Shown here: in pieces, positions 8,426 through 19,138 of the stretch
Position numbering within the stretch: position 1 is the first letter of the stretch
Layout: each line of letters begins with the position of its first letter
From: Acidobacteriaceae bacterium
GTDB lineage: Bacteria > Acidobacteriota > Terriglobia > Bryobacterales > Bryobacteraceae
DNA length: 64,000 nucleotides
Assembly: GCA_019240475.1 (NCBI GenBank)
Contig: JAFAYI010000031.1
Location: 496,001-560,000, forward strand
Direction of reading: 5' to 3'
Notes under the pieces: generated by a model
The model's input: the letters and a program-made list of their open reading frames with translations, nothing else
The model's database searches: none
Told to the model about the DNA's origin: nothing
Made by a program: the position numbers and the translations under genes

Positions 8426-9054
8426 CGGCGCCACGCCAAAAGTAGCGCGAACAACAGCAGCCACAGAAAATCCAGGTAGTGCCAGAAGACAAAGACGCCG
8501 TTGGCGACAACGCGCGTGGTCATCTGATATTTCGGTCCGCCGGCGGGCACGCGCGTACGCACGAGCAGACAGGCGAGTCCGGCAAGCCCCGCGACGATGT
8601 GCATTCCGTGAAGCCCGGTGAACAGAAAGATAAACCAGGAGTGCGCGTTAGCGGCGAGCGAGACGCCCGAACCGAGAATCTGGAACCAGGCGACAAGTTG
8701 GCCGGCCAGGAACAGCACGCCTAAAACCGCGGCATAAGACGTGAAGCGGAAGAACGCCTGGCGATCGTGCTCCTTCAGGCGGCGTCGGGCGATTTCGAGC
8801 AGAGCGCTGCTGGCGAGCAGAACGGTGGTGGTGGCCCAAAGGATCTTCGGGACGTGAATGTGGCCCCAGAATCGGGGACCCAAGGAACGATCGATGAAGA
8901 CGGTGATGATGGCGCCGAACATCATGGTGACGGTGGCGAGGATGATGATGGCGGTGAGCAGAGATAGCGAGTTGAGATCGCGCTCGCGCGCAGCGGTTTC
9001 GGTAACGGTCTGCACTTCTCTTATTGTCCCGAACTCTTCTAGAATAGGTGCCAT
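8422..9054 (-). CDS. heme-copper oxidase subunit III (cytochrome c/quinol oxidase)
   Basis: A 210-residue integral membrane protein with five hydrophobic segments. Diagnostic stretches are AHSWFIFLFTGLHGMHIVAG and the C-terminal YWHYLDF-like helix (FWHYLDFLWLLLF). Subunit III supports the catalytic subunit of terminal oxidases. Subunits I and II and assembly factors are not next to it, so here it is an orphan. The ATG at 9054 shares two bases with the divergent ATG at 9053. A GTG 13 codons further in is an alternative start that would leave room for a leader. Confidence 0.88.
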   Translation of the reverse strand: MAPILEEFGTIREVQTVTETAARERDLNSLSLLTAIIILATVTMMFGAIITVFIDRSLGPRFWGHIHVPKILWATTTVLLASSALLEIARRRLKEHDRQAFFRFTSYAAVLGVLFLAGQLVAWFQILGSGVSLAANAHSWFIFLFTGLHGMHIVAGLAGLACLLVRTRVPAGGPKYQMTTRVVANGVFVFWHYLDFLWLLLFALLLAWRR

Positions 9055-10483
9055 GTGGCGAGTGATCCGGACAACTTCTCTTGTGCTCGCGTTGAGCTGC
9101 GCGGGGCATGCGGCGCGATCTGCTCAGGCGGCTGATGCGCGGCTGGCGCACGCGTTTCGGAATCCGGCGGAGGGCGGCTGGATCTATGTGCATCTGGAAG
9201 GCAGTCCGGCGGCGATCGGATTCCAGCACGGCTACCTGCTTCCGAAGGAGATCGAAGACTCGAAGAACGCCATCGAGCTGAGCACGACGCACGAGGTGAA
9301 ACACACGTGGGCCGAGATACGCGAGGTAGCCGAGACGGTGTTCTGGCCGAAGGTGCCGGAGGAGTATCGGCAAGAGCTCGAAGGCATGGCCGACGGGCTA
9401 AAGGCGCACGGGTCGCGGCTCGACGTTGTGGACCTGGTGGCGATGAACGCCTACATGGAGTTTCCGTACTACTACGACGAAGCGAAGAAGCGCGAGGCCA
9501 AGGGCGTGCCGAGCACGGTGGGCGAGCATTGCAGCGCGTTCATCGCGACAGGCGCGTATACGAAAGACGGGCGCATCGTGATCGGGCATAACAACTGGAG
9601 CGATTACCTGAGCGGCAGCCGGTGGGACATCATCTTCGACATCGCGCCGGCATCGGGCCATCACCTCATCATGGACGGCATGCCGGGGCTGATCCATAGC
9701 GGCGACGATTTCGGCATCAATGACGCAGGCATCCTGATTACCGAGACGACCATCGGCAACTTTCACGGATTCGACCGCAACGGGGTTCCCGAGTTCGTGC
9801 GCGCGCGGAAGGCGATGCAGTATTCGGAATCGATCGACGATTTCGCGCGAATCATGGAAGACGGCAATAACGGCGGCTACGCGAATACGTGGCTGGTGGG
9901 CGACCGGAAGCGCAACGAGATCGGGCGGCTGGAGCTTGGACTGAAGAATGTGACACTCGAACGGACGAAGGACGGCTACTTCGTGGGCTCGAACTTTCCG
10001 ATCAACCCTAAGCTGACCGCGGAAGAAACCGATTTTCCGAGCGACCCGAACACGCCGAACCGGGTGCGGCACCGGCGATGGGATCAGTTGATGGCCGAAT
10101 ATAAAGGCCGTATCGATGTGGAAGCGGGCAAGAAGTTCGAGACCGATCACTACGACGTGATTACGAAAGAGATCGACCCGAATGAGCGCACGCTTTGCGG
10201 GCATATCGACAAGTCGAGCCGCGGGTTAAAGCCGTGGCAGGATCCGTATGGGCCGGCGGGAGCGGTGGAGGCGAAGGTCGCCGACGCGGGAATGGCCGAG
10301 CGGATGTCGTTTACGGCGGGCTCGGGGCATCCCTGCGGGACGGAGTTTCATGCGGCGGAGTTCTTAAAGGCGCACCCGGAATATGCGTGGCAGGCGCCGC
10401 TGTTGCAGGATCTGAAGGCGAATCCGTGGATCGTGGTGTCGGCGAAGACGGCGGCCGAAACGGCAGCAATGACCTCGCGTTAG
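9053..10483 (+). CDS. exported C45/phospholipase-B-like Ntn hydrolase
   Basis: 476 residues with a signal peptide (hydrophobic residues about 8-20, then Ala-rich). The segment GEHCSAFIATG followed by TKDGRIVIGHNNW matches the nucleophile region of the C45 acyltransferase and phospholipase-B-like families. In these an N-terminal Cys is exposed by autoprocessing; C160 is the candidate. The substrate, an amide or acyl compound, cannot be told. ATG 9053 overlaps the divergent oxidase start (CATG). GTG 9062 is an alternative that still leaves a full signal peptide and lies 11 bases after AGGTG (9046-9050). Confidence 0.75.
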   Translation: MWRVIRTTSLVLALSCAGHAARSAQAADARLAHAFRNPAEGGWIYVHLEGSPAAIGFQHGYLLPKEIEDSKNAIELSTTHEVKHTWAEIREVAETVFWPKVPEEYRQELEGMADGLKAHGSRLDVVDLVAMNAYMEFPYYYDEAKKREAKGVPSTVGEHCSAFIATGAYTKDGRIVIGHNNWSDYLSGSRWDIIFDIAPASGHHLIMDGMPGLIHSGDDFGINDAGILITETTIGNFHGFDRNGVPEFVRARKAMQYSESIDDFARIMEDGNNGGYANTWLVGDRKRNEIGRLELGLKNVTLERTKDGYFVGSNFPINPKLTAEETDFPSDPNTPNRVRHRRWDQLMAEYKGRIDVEAGKKFETDHYDVITKEIDPNERTLCGHIDKSSRGLKPWQDPYGPAGAVEAKVADAGMAERMSFTAGSGHPCGTEFHAAEFLKAHPEYAWQAPLLQDLKANPWIVVSAKTAAETAAMTSR

Positions 10484-10513
10484 ACTCTTGATAATTTCTT
10501 GACAGTTTCTGAT

Positions 10514-10542
10514 TTGACTGCGTTGGCTATCTTGCATATACT
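10514..10542 (+). promoter_or_regulatory. sigma-70-type promoter for the lectin-like propeller gene
   Basis: TTGACT at 10514-10519 and TATACT at 10537-10542 are separated by exactly 17 bases, both one mismatch from consensus. The start codon is about 54 bases downstream, with AGGAG close before it. A 6-bp stem (CCCTGG...CCAGGG) sits in the predicted leader. A second TTGACA occurs at 10499-10504 but is poorly spaced from any -10. Confidence 0.6.
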
Positions 10543-10595
10543 GCACCCTGGAGTGTCCCCGTAGATGCCCCAGGGTTCCCAAGATAGGAGCGTAG

Positions 10596-11720
10596 ATGAA
10601 TCTCTCAAAAGCCTTGTTATCAATTGCAGTTGGTGTTCCGGCGGCACTTAGCGCCGCTGAATACCAAAGTCTCAGCAGCTTCGTCGATGCCGCGGGCCAG
10701 CACGTTGTCTATGTGTCCGGCGCCGGGCACGTAAACCAACTCTACTTCGGCAGTTCCTGGACCAACCAGGATCTAACTGCGATGACGGGCGGCCCTACCG
10801 CCGCAGCCGTAGTCACTAGTTTTGTCGATTCATCGGGGCACGAACATATCGGCTATATCAGCCCCGTCACCAGCCATGTGAACCAGTTGTATTTCAACGG
10901 CGGCGCGTGGTCAAACCAGGACATCACGGCATCGGCAGGGGGAAACCTGGCGGATGCCAATTATCCAATGACCAGTTACGTCGACCATTCGGGCGGCCAG
11001 CACATCTGTTACATCGACGCCAGCGCCAACTTAAACCAGTATTACAACAACGGCGCGGGCTGGGTTTACCAGAACATTACCGCGGCGGGGCACGGGAACC
11101 CGGTGCTCTACTCCACCTTGCTGTCATCCTTCGTCGACAGCTCCAACTATCAGCACATTGCCTATGAAGACACCGGTTCCCACATCAACCAAATACTCTA
11201 TAACGGCGCGGGCTGGATCAACCAAACGCTATCTAACTACGGAGGCACGCCGGACAGCTACACGCCGCTCACGGCGTTCCTCGATTCGAGCCAAGGGCAG
11301 CATATTGCCTATGTCGATTCGAGCCTGCATATCGACCAGCTTTACTACAACCGCAGTACCTGGGTAAACCAGAACTTGTCGTCGCTCGCCGGCAGCGGAC
11401 CGGGACAGAACGACGCCATTACCAGCTTCATTGATGGAGCGAACGGGCTGCACGTGGCCTGGATCGATTCGAGCAGCGATATAAACGTGCTCACATCGTA
11501 TGGCGGCGTCACCTGGTCCAATCAGAATGTGACGGCGGCGGTCGGCGGCTCGCCCGATTACCGAACGTGTCTGACAAGCTGGGTGGATTCTTCCGGCGGC
11601 CTGCACATCGCCTACATCAGCGCCGCAAACGGGCACGCCTACCAGCTCTATTGGAATGGCAGCGCCTGGGCGAACCAGGACATTACAGCGCTTGGCGGCG
11701 GTTCAAATCCGCAGCTATAA
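10596..11720 (+). CDS. secreted seven-repeat beta-propeller protein, lectin-like
   Basis: 374 residues: a signal peptide (to about residue 21, ALSAAEY), then seven repeats of about 50 residues that fill the protein. Each repeat carries S[FYW][VIL]D..G.HI.Y.., a (V/I)NQLYY-like strand and W.NQ(D/N)(I/L)T. This is what a seven-bladed propeller would give, and the Trp/Asn/Gln pattern resembles sugar-binding propeller lectins; binding is inference. Asn, Gln, Tyr and Ser are enriched compared with neighbours. It has its own promoter and faces the ATP synthase genes tail to tail. Confidence 0.7.
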   Translation: MNLSKALLSIAVGVPAALSAAEYQSLSSFVDAAGQHVVYVSGAGHVNQLYFGSSWTNQDLTAMTGGPTAAAVVTSFVDSSGHEHIGYISPVTSHVNQLYFNGGAWSNQDITASAGGNLADANYPMTSYVDHSGGQHICYIDASANLNQYYNNGAGWVYQNITAAGHGNPVLYSTLLSSFVDSSNYQHIAYEDTGSHINQILYNGAGWINQTLSNYGGTPDSYTPLTAFLDSSQGQHIAYVDSSLHIDQLYYNRSTWVNQNLSSLAGSGPGQNDAITSFIDGANGLHVAWIDSSSDINVLTSYGGVTWSNQNVTAAVGGSPDYRTCLTSWVDSSGGLHIAYISAANGHAYQLYWNGSAWANQDITALGGGSNPQL

Positions 11721-11851
11721 CTCCGGCAGCTCGCCTGGGGTGTCATAGAACAGGATCGGAACGCGGGCGCGGCGGCGTGGGCCCGAAGGAGCCGCAGAGA
11801 AGAAAAACGAAGGCGAGAGCGCAGGCGCAGAGAAGAGCGAGGTTGGAGCGG

Positions 11852-12271
11852 CTAAGCCGGCCGGCCGGTGGATCGCTCGGCGGCATCGAGACGGGCCTGG
11901 GCTTGGTTGATGGCTCGGAGGGCGGCGGCGGAGTCGTGGGGCTCATGGGCGTTGTTGAGCGCGTTGTTGGCTTCTTCGAGCTGGCGCCGCGCGGCGTCGA
12001 TCGAGATGTCGCGGGCGAATTCGGCGTGGTCGGCGAGGACGCGCACGTGGTCGCCCAGCACTTCGACGAAGCCGCCATCGAGCGCCAGCACTTCGTCCGA
12101 GCCGCCGGATGTGTACGTCAACACGCCCGCGCCCAGGATCGATAACAAGGGCGCGTGGCCGGCGAGGACGCCCATGTAGCCTTCCTTGCCGGGCAGTTCG
12201 ACCCAGGAGACCTGCTCGTCGACGAACAGGCGCTCGGGCGTGGCGACTTCGAGTTGGAACGTATCGGCCAT
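11852..12271 (-). CDS. atpC: F1F0 ATP synthase epsilon subunit
   Basis: 139 residues starting MADTFQLEVATPERLF with the beta-sandwich core (LPGKEGYMGVLAGHAPLLSIL) typical of epsilon, then the two-helix C-terminal domain (Ala/Asn-rich helices). Epsilon is part of the central stalk and can inhibit ATP hydrolysis. It is last in the minus-strand cluster, 5 bases after atpD. Confidence 0.94.
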   Translation of the reverse strand: MADTFQLEVATPERLFVDEQVSWVELPGKEGYMGVLAGHAPLLSILGAGVLTYTSGGSDEVLALDGGFVEVLGDHVRVLADHAEFARDISIDAARRQLEEANNALNNAHEPHDSAAALRAINQAQARLDAAERSTGRPA

Positions 12272-12276
12272 GGCAG

Positions 12277-13716
<1,440 letters not shown>

Positions 13717-13745
13717 AGATATTTCCGGTTCAGTTTAAACGAGTG

Positions 13746-14654
13746 TCAGCTCAAAGCGGCGGCGCCGCTCACAATTTCGATAATTTCGCGCGTGATCCTG
13801 TCCTGGCGAATGCGGTTCATGGTCAGGGTGAGGTCCTGGATGACATCGCCGGCGTTCGATGTGGCGGCGTCCATGGCGGCCATGCGAGCCGCGTGATAGG
13901 CGGAGATGGATTCGAGCATGGCGCGGTAGATTTCCATTTCGACATACTTGGGGAGCAGCGCGCGCAGGATCTCCTGGGGCGGCTCTTCGTAGATGTAGTC
14001 GACGACCTGGTCGCCGCCGGGGCCGCTCAATTTGTCCTCTTCGTTCTTGTTGCCGGGCGAAGCCTCGGGAACTTCGACCGGGAGAATGCGCTTCAAGACC
14101 AGGTTGGGCGCCATCACGGTCTTGAATTCGTTGACGGCGATGTAGACGGCGTCCACTTCAGCCTTGCCGTAGAGGTCGATCATCTTGTCGGCGATCTCGG
14201 CGGCCTTTTCGTAGGTGGGCTTGTCCACGATGCCGATGTAATCGCCGGTGACATTGAAGTTGCGCTTGCGGAAGTAGTCGCGGGATTTGCGGCCGATGGT
14301 TTCCACGCGCAGTTCGGCGCCGCTGTGCTCATCGACAAAGCGCTGCGACATGCGGAAGAGATTCGAGTTGAAGGCGCCGGCGAGGCCCGTGTCGCTCGAG
14401 ACGACGATCAACTGGATGCGTTTCTCTTCGCGCGCGGCAAGCAGAGGGAGCTCGGCGATATCGGGATTGGCGGCGGCCGCCGCGGCGACATTCGAAAGAA
14501 CGCGCTGCATCATATTGGCGTAAGGCCGCGAGGCGAGCGCGTGTTCCTGGGCGCGGCGCAGCTTGGCAGCCGAGACCATTTTCATGGCCTTGGTGATCTG
14601 CTGCATGTTCTTGACGCTGCGGATGCGGCGCCGGATGTCGATTAAGCTCGGCAT
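13746..14654 (-). CDS. atpG: F1F0 ATP synthase gamma subunit
   Basis: 302 residues. The N-terminal helix reads IRRRIRSVKNMQQITKAMKM, the classic gamma signature, and the C-terminal helix carries NRIRQDRITREIIEIVSGA. Gamma is the rotating shaft of F1. A short Asn/Lys/Glu-rich insertion (near SPGNKNEEDKLSG) in the middle makes it slightly longer than many homologues. It starts 33 bases after the alpha gene. Confidence 0.97.
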   Translation of the reverse strand: MPSLIDIRRRIRSVKNMQQITKAMKMVSAAKLRRAQEHALASRPYANMMQRVLSNVAAAAAANPDIAELPLLAAREEKRIQLIVVSSDTGLAGAFNSNLFRMSQRFVDEHSGAELRVETIGRKSRDYFRKRNFNVTGDYIGIVDKPTYEKAAEIADKMIDLYGKAEVDAVYIAVNEFKTVMAPNLVLKRILPVEVPEASPGNKNEEDKLSGPGGDQVVDYIYEEPPQEILRALLPKYVEMEIYRAMLESISAYHAARMAAMDAATSNAGDVIQDLTLTMNRIRQDRITREIIEIVSGAAALS

Positions 14655-14687
14655 GGGTTGATGGCGCGCGCTCGATGTCGTCGAGCG

Positions 14688-16331
<1,644 letters not shown>

Positions 16332-16348
16332 AGTTTAATTCGATCCTT

Positions 16349-16900
16349 CTAGACAGTGGGCGCCAACCGCTGGCGCATGCTTTCGAGCCGGCCGCGAATG
16401 GTGGCGTCGTATTCCTTGGAGGCGACCCGGGCGCGCACGCCGCCGATCAAGGCGGGGTCGACCTCATAATGCGCCCGAATGAATTTGCCGAGCTTGGAGC
16501 CGAGGGCGCGTTCGATCTGCTCGCGCTGCTGGGGGCTGAGCTCCTGCGCGGAGGCGATGACGGCGGGGAGCCAGCCGAGCCGCTCGTCGATCTGCTCTTC
16601 GAAGCTGCGGCGGATAGAGCTGAGTTCCTTGGTCCTGCGATGAAGGACGAGCACCAGCAGAAAATTTTGGATCTTGCGGTGGAGGCCGAGTTCGGAGGCG
16701 AGACGGCGCACGATGTCGAGCTTGCGGGGCTTGGCGAGAGCGGGGGAGATGAGCGCGCGCTGCAGCTGCTCCGAGCCGGAGAACAGATCGTCGACGGCGC
16801 GAAGCTGGGCGACGGCGTCTTCGGGCTTCAGGTCCGATCCGGCCGCGAAGACGGAATCGACCAAGGCGCGAGCGTAGTGAGAAGCAAGAGCGCCTTGCAT
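16349..16900 (-). CDS. atpH: F1F0 ATP synthase delta subunit
   Basis: 183 residues. N-terminal SHYARALVDSVF and the C-terminal YEVDPALIGGVRARV match the delta/OSCP family, which joins F1 to the peripheral stalk. Its ATG shares one base with the atpF stop (TGATG), so the two are translationally coupled, as expected for stalk partners. Confidence 0.95.
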   Translation of the reverse strand: MQGALASHYARALVDSVFAAGSDLKPEDAVAQLRAVDDLFSGSEQLQRALISPALAKPRKLDIVRRLASELGLHRKIQNFLLVLVLHRRTKELSSIRRSFEEQIDERLGWLPAVIASAQELSPQQREQIERALGSKLGKFIRAHYEVDPALIGGVRARVASKEYDATIRGRLESMRQRLAPTV

Positions 16901-17451
16901 CAGTTGCGGCCTCGCTCGACTAAGTGAATGAAGTCGTCCAAGAGAGGCGCCTGGTCCTGGCGGGCAAAGTTTTCGCGAAGTCGGCGCTCGGCGGCGTCGA
17001 TGGCGAGGCCAGCGGTGTGACGGCGGACGCGGACGGCGGCTTCGGCGCGGAGCGCTTCGATTTCGTTTCGGGTGTTGTTGCGGATGTGCTCCAGTTCGAG
17101 CTGCGTTTCGTGCTGGAGACGCTCGTGGGCGCGCTGCATCTCGGCATCGCCTTCCTCGCGGAGGCGCTTGACCTCGTCGGAGAGAGTGGCCATTTTGCGG
17201 TCGATTTCAGAAGACCGGAATTCGGCTTCGATCTTGAGGCCGGTCGAGTCCTGGATGGCCTTTTGAATGTCGGCGGAGCGGGCGTTAAAGAAGCGCGGGG
17301 CGAATTTAGCGATGAGGTAGCCGAGCCCGAGGAGGAAGAGCGCGAAGTTGATGATCTTCCAGCGAGTGACTTCATCGAGGATGACGGTCTCCTGGGGAGT
17401 TTCCTGCAAGAACGCCAGGAAGAGTGTCAAGGCGAGGGAATGCAGAAGCAC
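16900..17451 (-). CDS. atpF: F1F0 ATP synthase subunit b
   Basis: 183 residues starting with GTG (the TAGTG junction shares one base with the preceding gene). A first hydrophobic stretch (LALTLFLAFL) precedes a second one (NFALFLLGLGYLIAKF), followed by a long charged helix (about residues 60-175) that forms the peripheral stalk. Most b subunits have one N-terminal segment, so the first may be a cleaved signal peptide. It works with the b' protein encoded just before it. Confidence 0.9.
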   Translation of the reverse strand: MLLHSLALTLFLAFLQETPQETVILDEVTRWKIINFALFLLGLGYLIAKFAPRFFNARSADIQKAIQDSTGLKIEAEFRSSEIDRKMATLSDEVKRLREEGDAEMQRAHERLQHETQLELEHIRNNTRNEIEALRAEAAVRVRRHTAGLAIDAAERRLRENFARQDQAPLLDDFIHLVERGRN

Positions 17452-17900
17452 TATGCGGCTCTCCGTCGGAGCAGGGAATTTACGATTTGTTCGCCGAGCT
17501 GGCCGATGCGGGCGTCGAGATCGGCTTGGGCGCGTTCGGCTTCGAGGGCGATTTGACGCTTCGCCTCCTCAATTTGCCCGGCGGCTTCGGCGCGGGCGCG
17601 GTCGATGGTTTCGGTTTGCTCCTGGGTCCACTTCTGGCGGAGAGTTTCGTGTTCGTGGTGCAGTTCGGCTCGCGCGATGCGAAGGGCGTGCTCGAATTCG
17701 GAGGTCTTCTTGTCGGCGGCTTCGAAGGCGCGCCGGGCGATCTCGCGGACGCCTTCGGTGGCCTGCTTGCGCTCCGCCAGAATCCTGGCGATGGGCCGAA
17801 AGAAGGTGGCGCGGAGGTAAAGAGTTAAGAGAATAAAAAAAAGGATGGTCGGGACCGACTGGATCAGCAGGACGACGAGGGCGTGTAGAGTCGCTTCCAT
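17451..17900 (-). CDS. F1F0 ATP synthase subunit b' (second b-type stalk protein)
   Basis: 149 residues: one N-terminal membrane helix (PTILFFILLTLYL) and a long Ala/Glu/Arg/Gln-rich helix to the end. Composition and position beside atpF identify it as a b or b' subunit; two non-identical b proteins imply a heterodimeric stalk. It is first in the minus-strand cluster. Genes for a (atpB) and c (atpE) are not upstream. No strong Shine-Dalgarno site is visible. Confidence 0.85.
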   Translation of the reverse strand: MEATLHALVVLLIQSVPTILFFILLTLYLRATFFRPIARILAERKQATEGVREIARRAFEAADKKTSEFEHALRIARAELHHEHETLRQKWTQEQTETIDRARAEAAGQIEEAKRQIALEAERAQADLDARIGQLGEQIVNSLLRRRAA

Positions 17901-18214
17901 TCGATAGTTCGCAAAATTTGGGAAGGAGAGCGTGAATCGAACTTGTGGACGTGGACCGCGCAGAACGGCCAGCGAACGCCCCTATGCGCTCGATTGGACG
18001 TGCGCTCGGTCCTCCCTTATTGATTTACGCTAACATACGCGGTTTTTCGGGTCAATTTCGGGCGATTTTCGGGGGTGGGGGGAAGGCGCCGGCGTGCGGG
18101 CGCGGCGGGCGCAGGAGCGGGGGGCTGAGGCGCAGGGGCGTGCGGCCTGACGCGGTGTCGACCGAGACGCAATGAGGGCGCAGGAATGCGAAGCGGGCGG
18201 GGTGTGGGGCGCGA
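17901..18214. other. 314-bp intergenic region between the ATP synthase cluster and the STGP-family gene
   Basis: No gene or small coding frame is convincing here. It holds the likely leader and promoter of the ATP synthase genes. The stretch from about 18060 to 18180 is extremely G-rich on the plus strand (runs such as GGGGGTGGGGGG) and close to low complexity. Confidence 0.6.
18027..18055 (-). promoter_or_regulatory. candidate promoter of the ATP synthase cluster
   Basis: Read on the minus strand, TTGACC (18055-18050) and TAGCGT (18032-18027) are 17 bases apart, about 127 bases before the b' start. The -35 is good, the -10 is only a half match. It is the best candidate in the gap. Confidence 0.35.
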
Positions 18215-18889
18215 TCAGGCGGCATTTTTCCGATTGCGGGCGCGCAGTTCGGGGTTAGCGGCGAGGATTTGGTCGAGCTCGCGATCGTTGGTGAGGACTC
18301 TTGTTACGTCTTCGGCTCGCTGGGAACGCGCGGCCTCATCCAACCGGTGGTCGAGCTTCGCTTCGGCGAGCATGACGGCCCATTTGTGAAGTTCCTGGCG
18401 GCGATTTTCAGCCGATTGGCGCAGGGCGAGAGAAGCTTGCTTTTGGCGCTGCGATTCGAAGCCAATTTCCATCTTGCGCTTTTCGGCTCTGAGCTTTAGG
18501 AGATCGTTCAAGGACTTGTGGAAGGCGCGGTCGTTGGTGGTCTGGTAGCGGAGAAAGAGCGAGAATTGGCGGTCCTGGTCTTTGGCGGGAAGGTCGTCGG
18601 CCATGGTAAGGTCCTGCAGACGCTGGGCGCGCTGCGAGAGCCAATAGTGCTGGGCCATTTTCTCGACGAGCAGGGATTCGGTGGGGGTGGCGGGCTGGTG
18701 CTCGGCGCGAAGGGCGGCTGCGAGGCAATCGAATTCGTCCTGATCTTCCGAGGGCAGGACGCGGAAGGCGCCGGCCATGCCGTGGCGGAAGTTGTTCTGG
18801 CAGGAAGCGGCTTTGCCGGCGTCGGTGACAGGGCCGGTGGAGTGCTGCGCGTTGGCGCGATTGGCGGCGATTTGGGCATCGGTGGACAT
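18215..18889 (-). CDS. conserved protein of the acidobacterial ANRANAQHSTGP family
   Basis: 224 residues, soluble, strongly charged and helical. The N-terminus (AQIAANRANAQHSTGPVT, then a GKAAS...N...HGMAG segment) matches a family that I recall as repeated many times in acidobacterial genomes with no known function. The STGP...GK...N..HG pattern resembles a basic motif in some phage small terminase-like and mobile-DNA proteins. The frame is open up to 19084, but ATG 18889 has a strong GAAGGAGA 9 bases before it and starts at the conserved motif. A REP-like hairpin lies directly upstream. Confidence 0.75.
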   Translation of the reverse strand: MSTDAQIAANRANAQHSTGPVTDAGKAASCQNNFRHGMAGAFRVLPSEDQDEFDCLAAALRAEHQPATPTESLLVEKMAQHYWLSQRAQRLQDLTMADDLPAKDQDRQFSLFLRYQTTNDRAFHKSLNDLLKLRAEKRKMEIGFESQRQKQASLALRQSAENRRQELHKWAVMLAEAKLDHRLDEAARSQRAEDVTRVLTNDRELDQILAANPELRARNRKNAA

Positions 18890-18898
18890 AAAGATAAA

Positions 18899-18906
18899 TC
18901 TCCTTC
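18899..18906 (-). promoter_or_regulatory. strong ribosome binding site that sets the start at 18889
   Basis: On the minus strand this reads GAAGGAGA, 9 bases before ATG 18889. It rules out the longer in-frame start at 19084. It lies against one arm of a REP-like hairpin, so folding could affect access. Confidence 0.7.
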
Positions 18907-18950
18907 GCGCCGATGGTCGGATAGGGGGAGTGCGGCGGGCGGCGCGGGGG
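18905..18950. repeat. REP-like hairpin, copy A
   Basis: Core CTTCGCGCC...GGCGCGGGG with a GATGGTCGGAT...GGGGGAGTG centre, homologous to copies C and D. The stem differs from copy C but keeps pairing through G-T wobble. It lies between the STGP-family gene and the nuclease gene. Confidence 0.6.
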
Positions 18951-19138
18951 GCGGGTAAGTGGCTGTGCGGGCGGAAGATGTTTTTGATGGGGTGCGCGTG
19001 ACCGGCTGCCAGTGTGGTTGGGAGCCGCGACATCGGGCGGGATGCGGCTGAGGGCAGCTTTCCGCTGCGCCCTTGTGCGAACACTGAAAATGAATGATAA
19101 GTTTTAGCCCACTTGCCCTCTCATCTCAGTACCGCATC

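Noticed and set aside
10545..10575. CCCTGG...CCAGGG hairpin as terminator of the C45-like gene
   Set aside because: No T-run follows, and it lies downstream of a good promoter, so it is more likely leader structure of the next gene.
18060..18180. G-rich tract as a possible G-quadruplex or origin element
   Set aside because: Runs of G are irregular and occur in a generally G-rich gap; no DnaA-box-like or repeated pattern is present.
18890..19084. N-terminal extension of the STGP-family protein
   Set aside because: Pro/Arg/Ala-rich, overlaps the REP-like element, and a strong ribosome site lies before ATG 18889.
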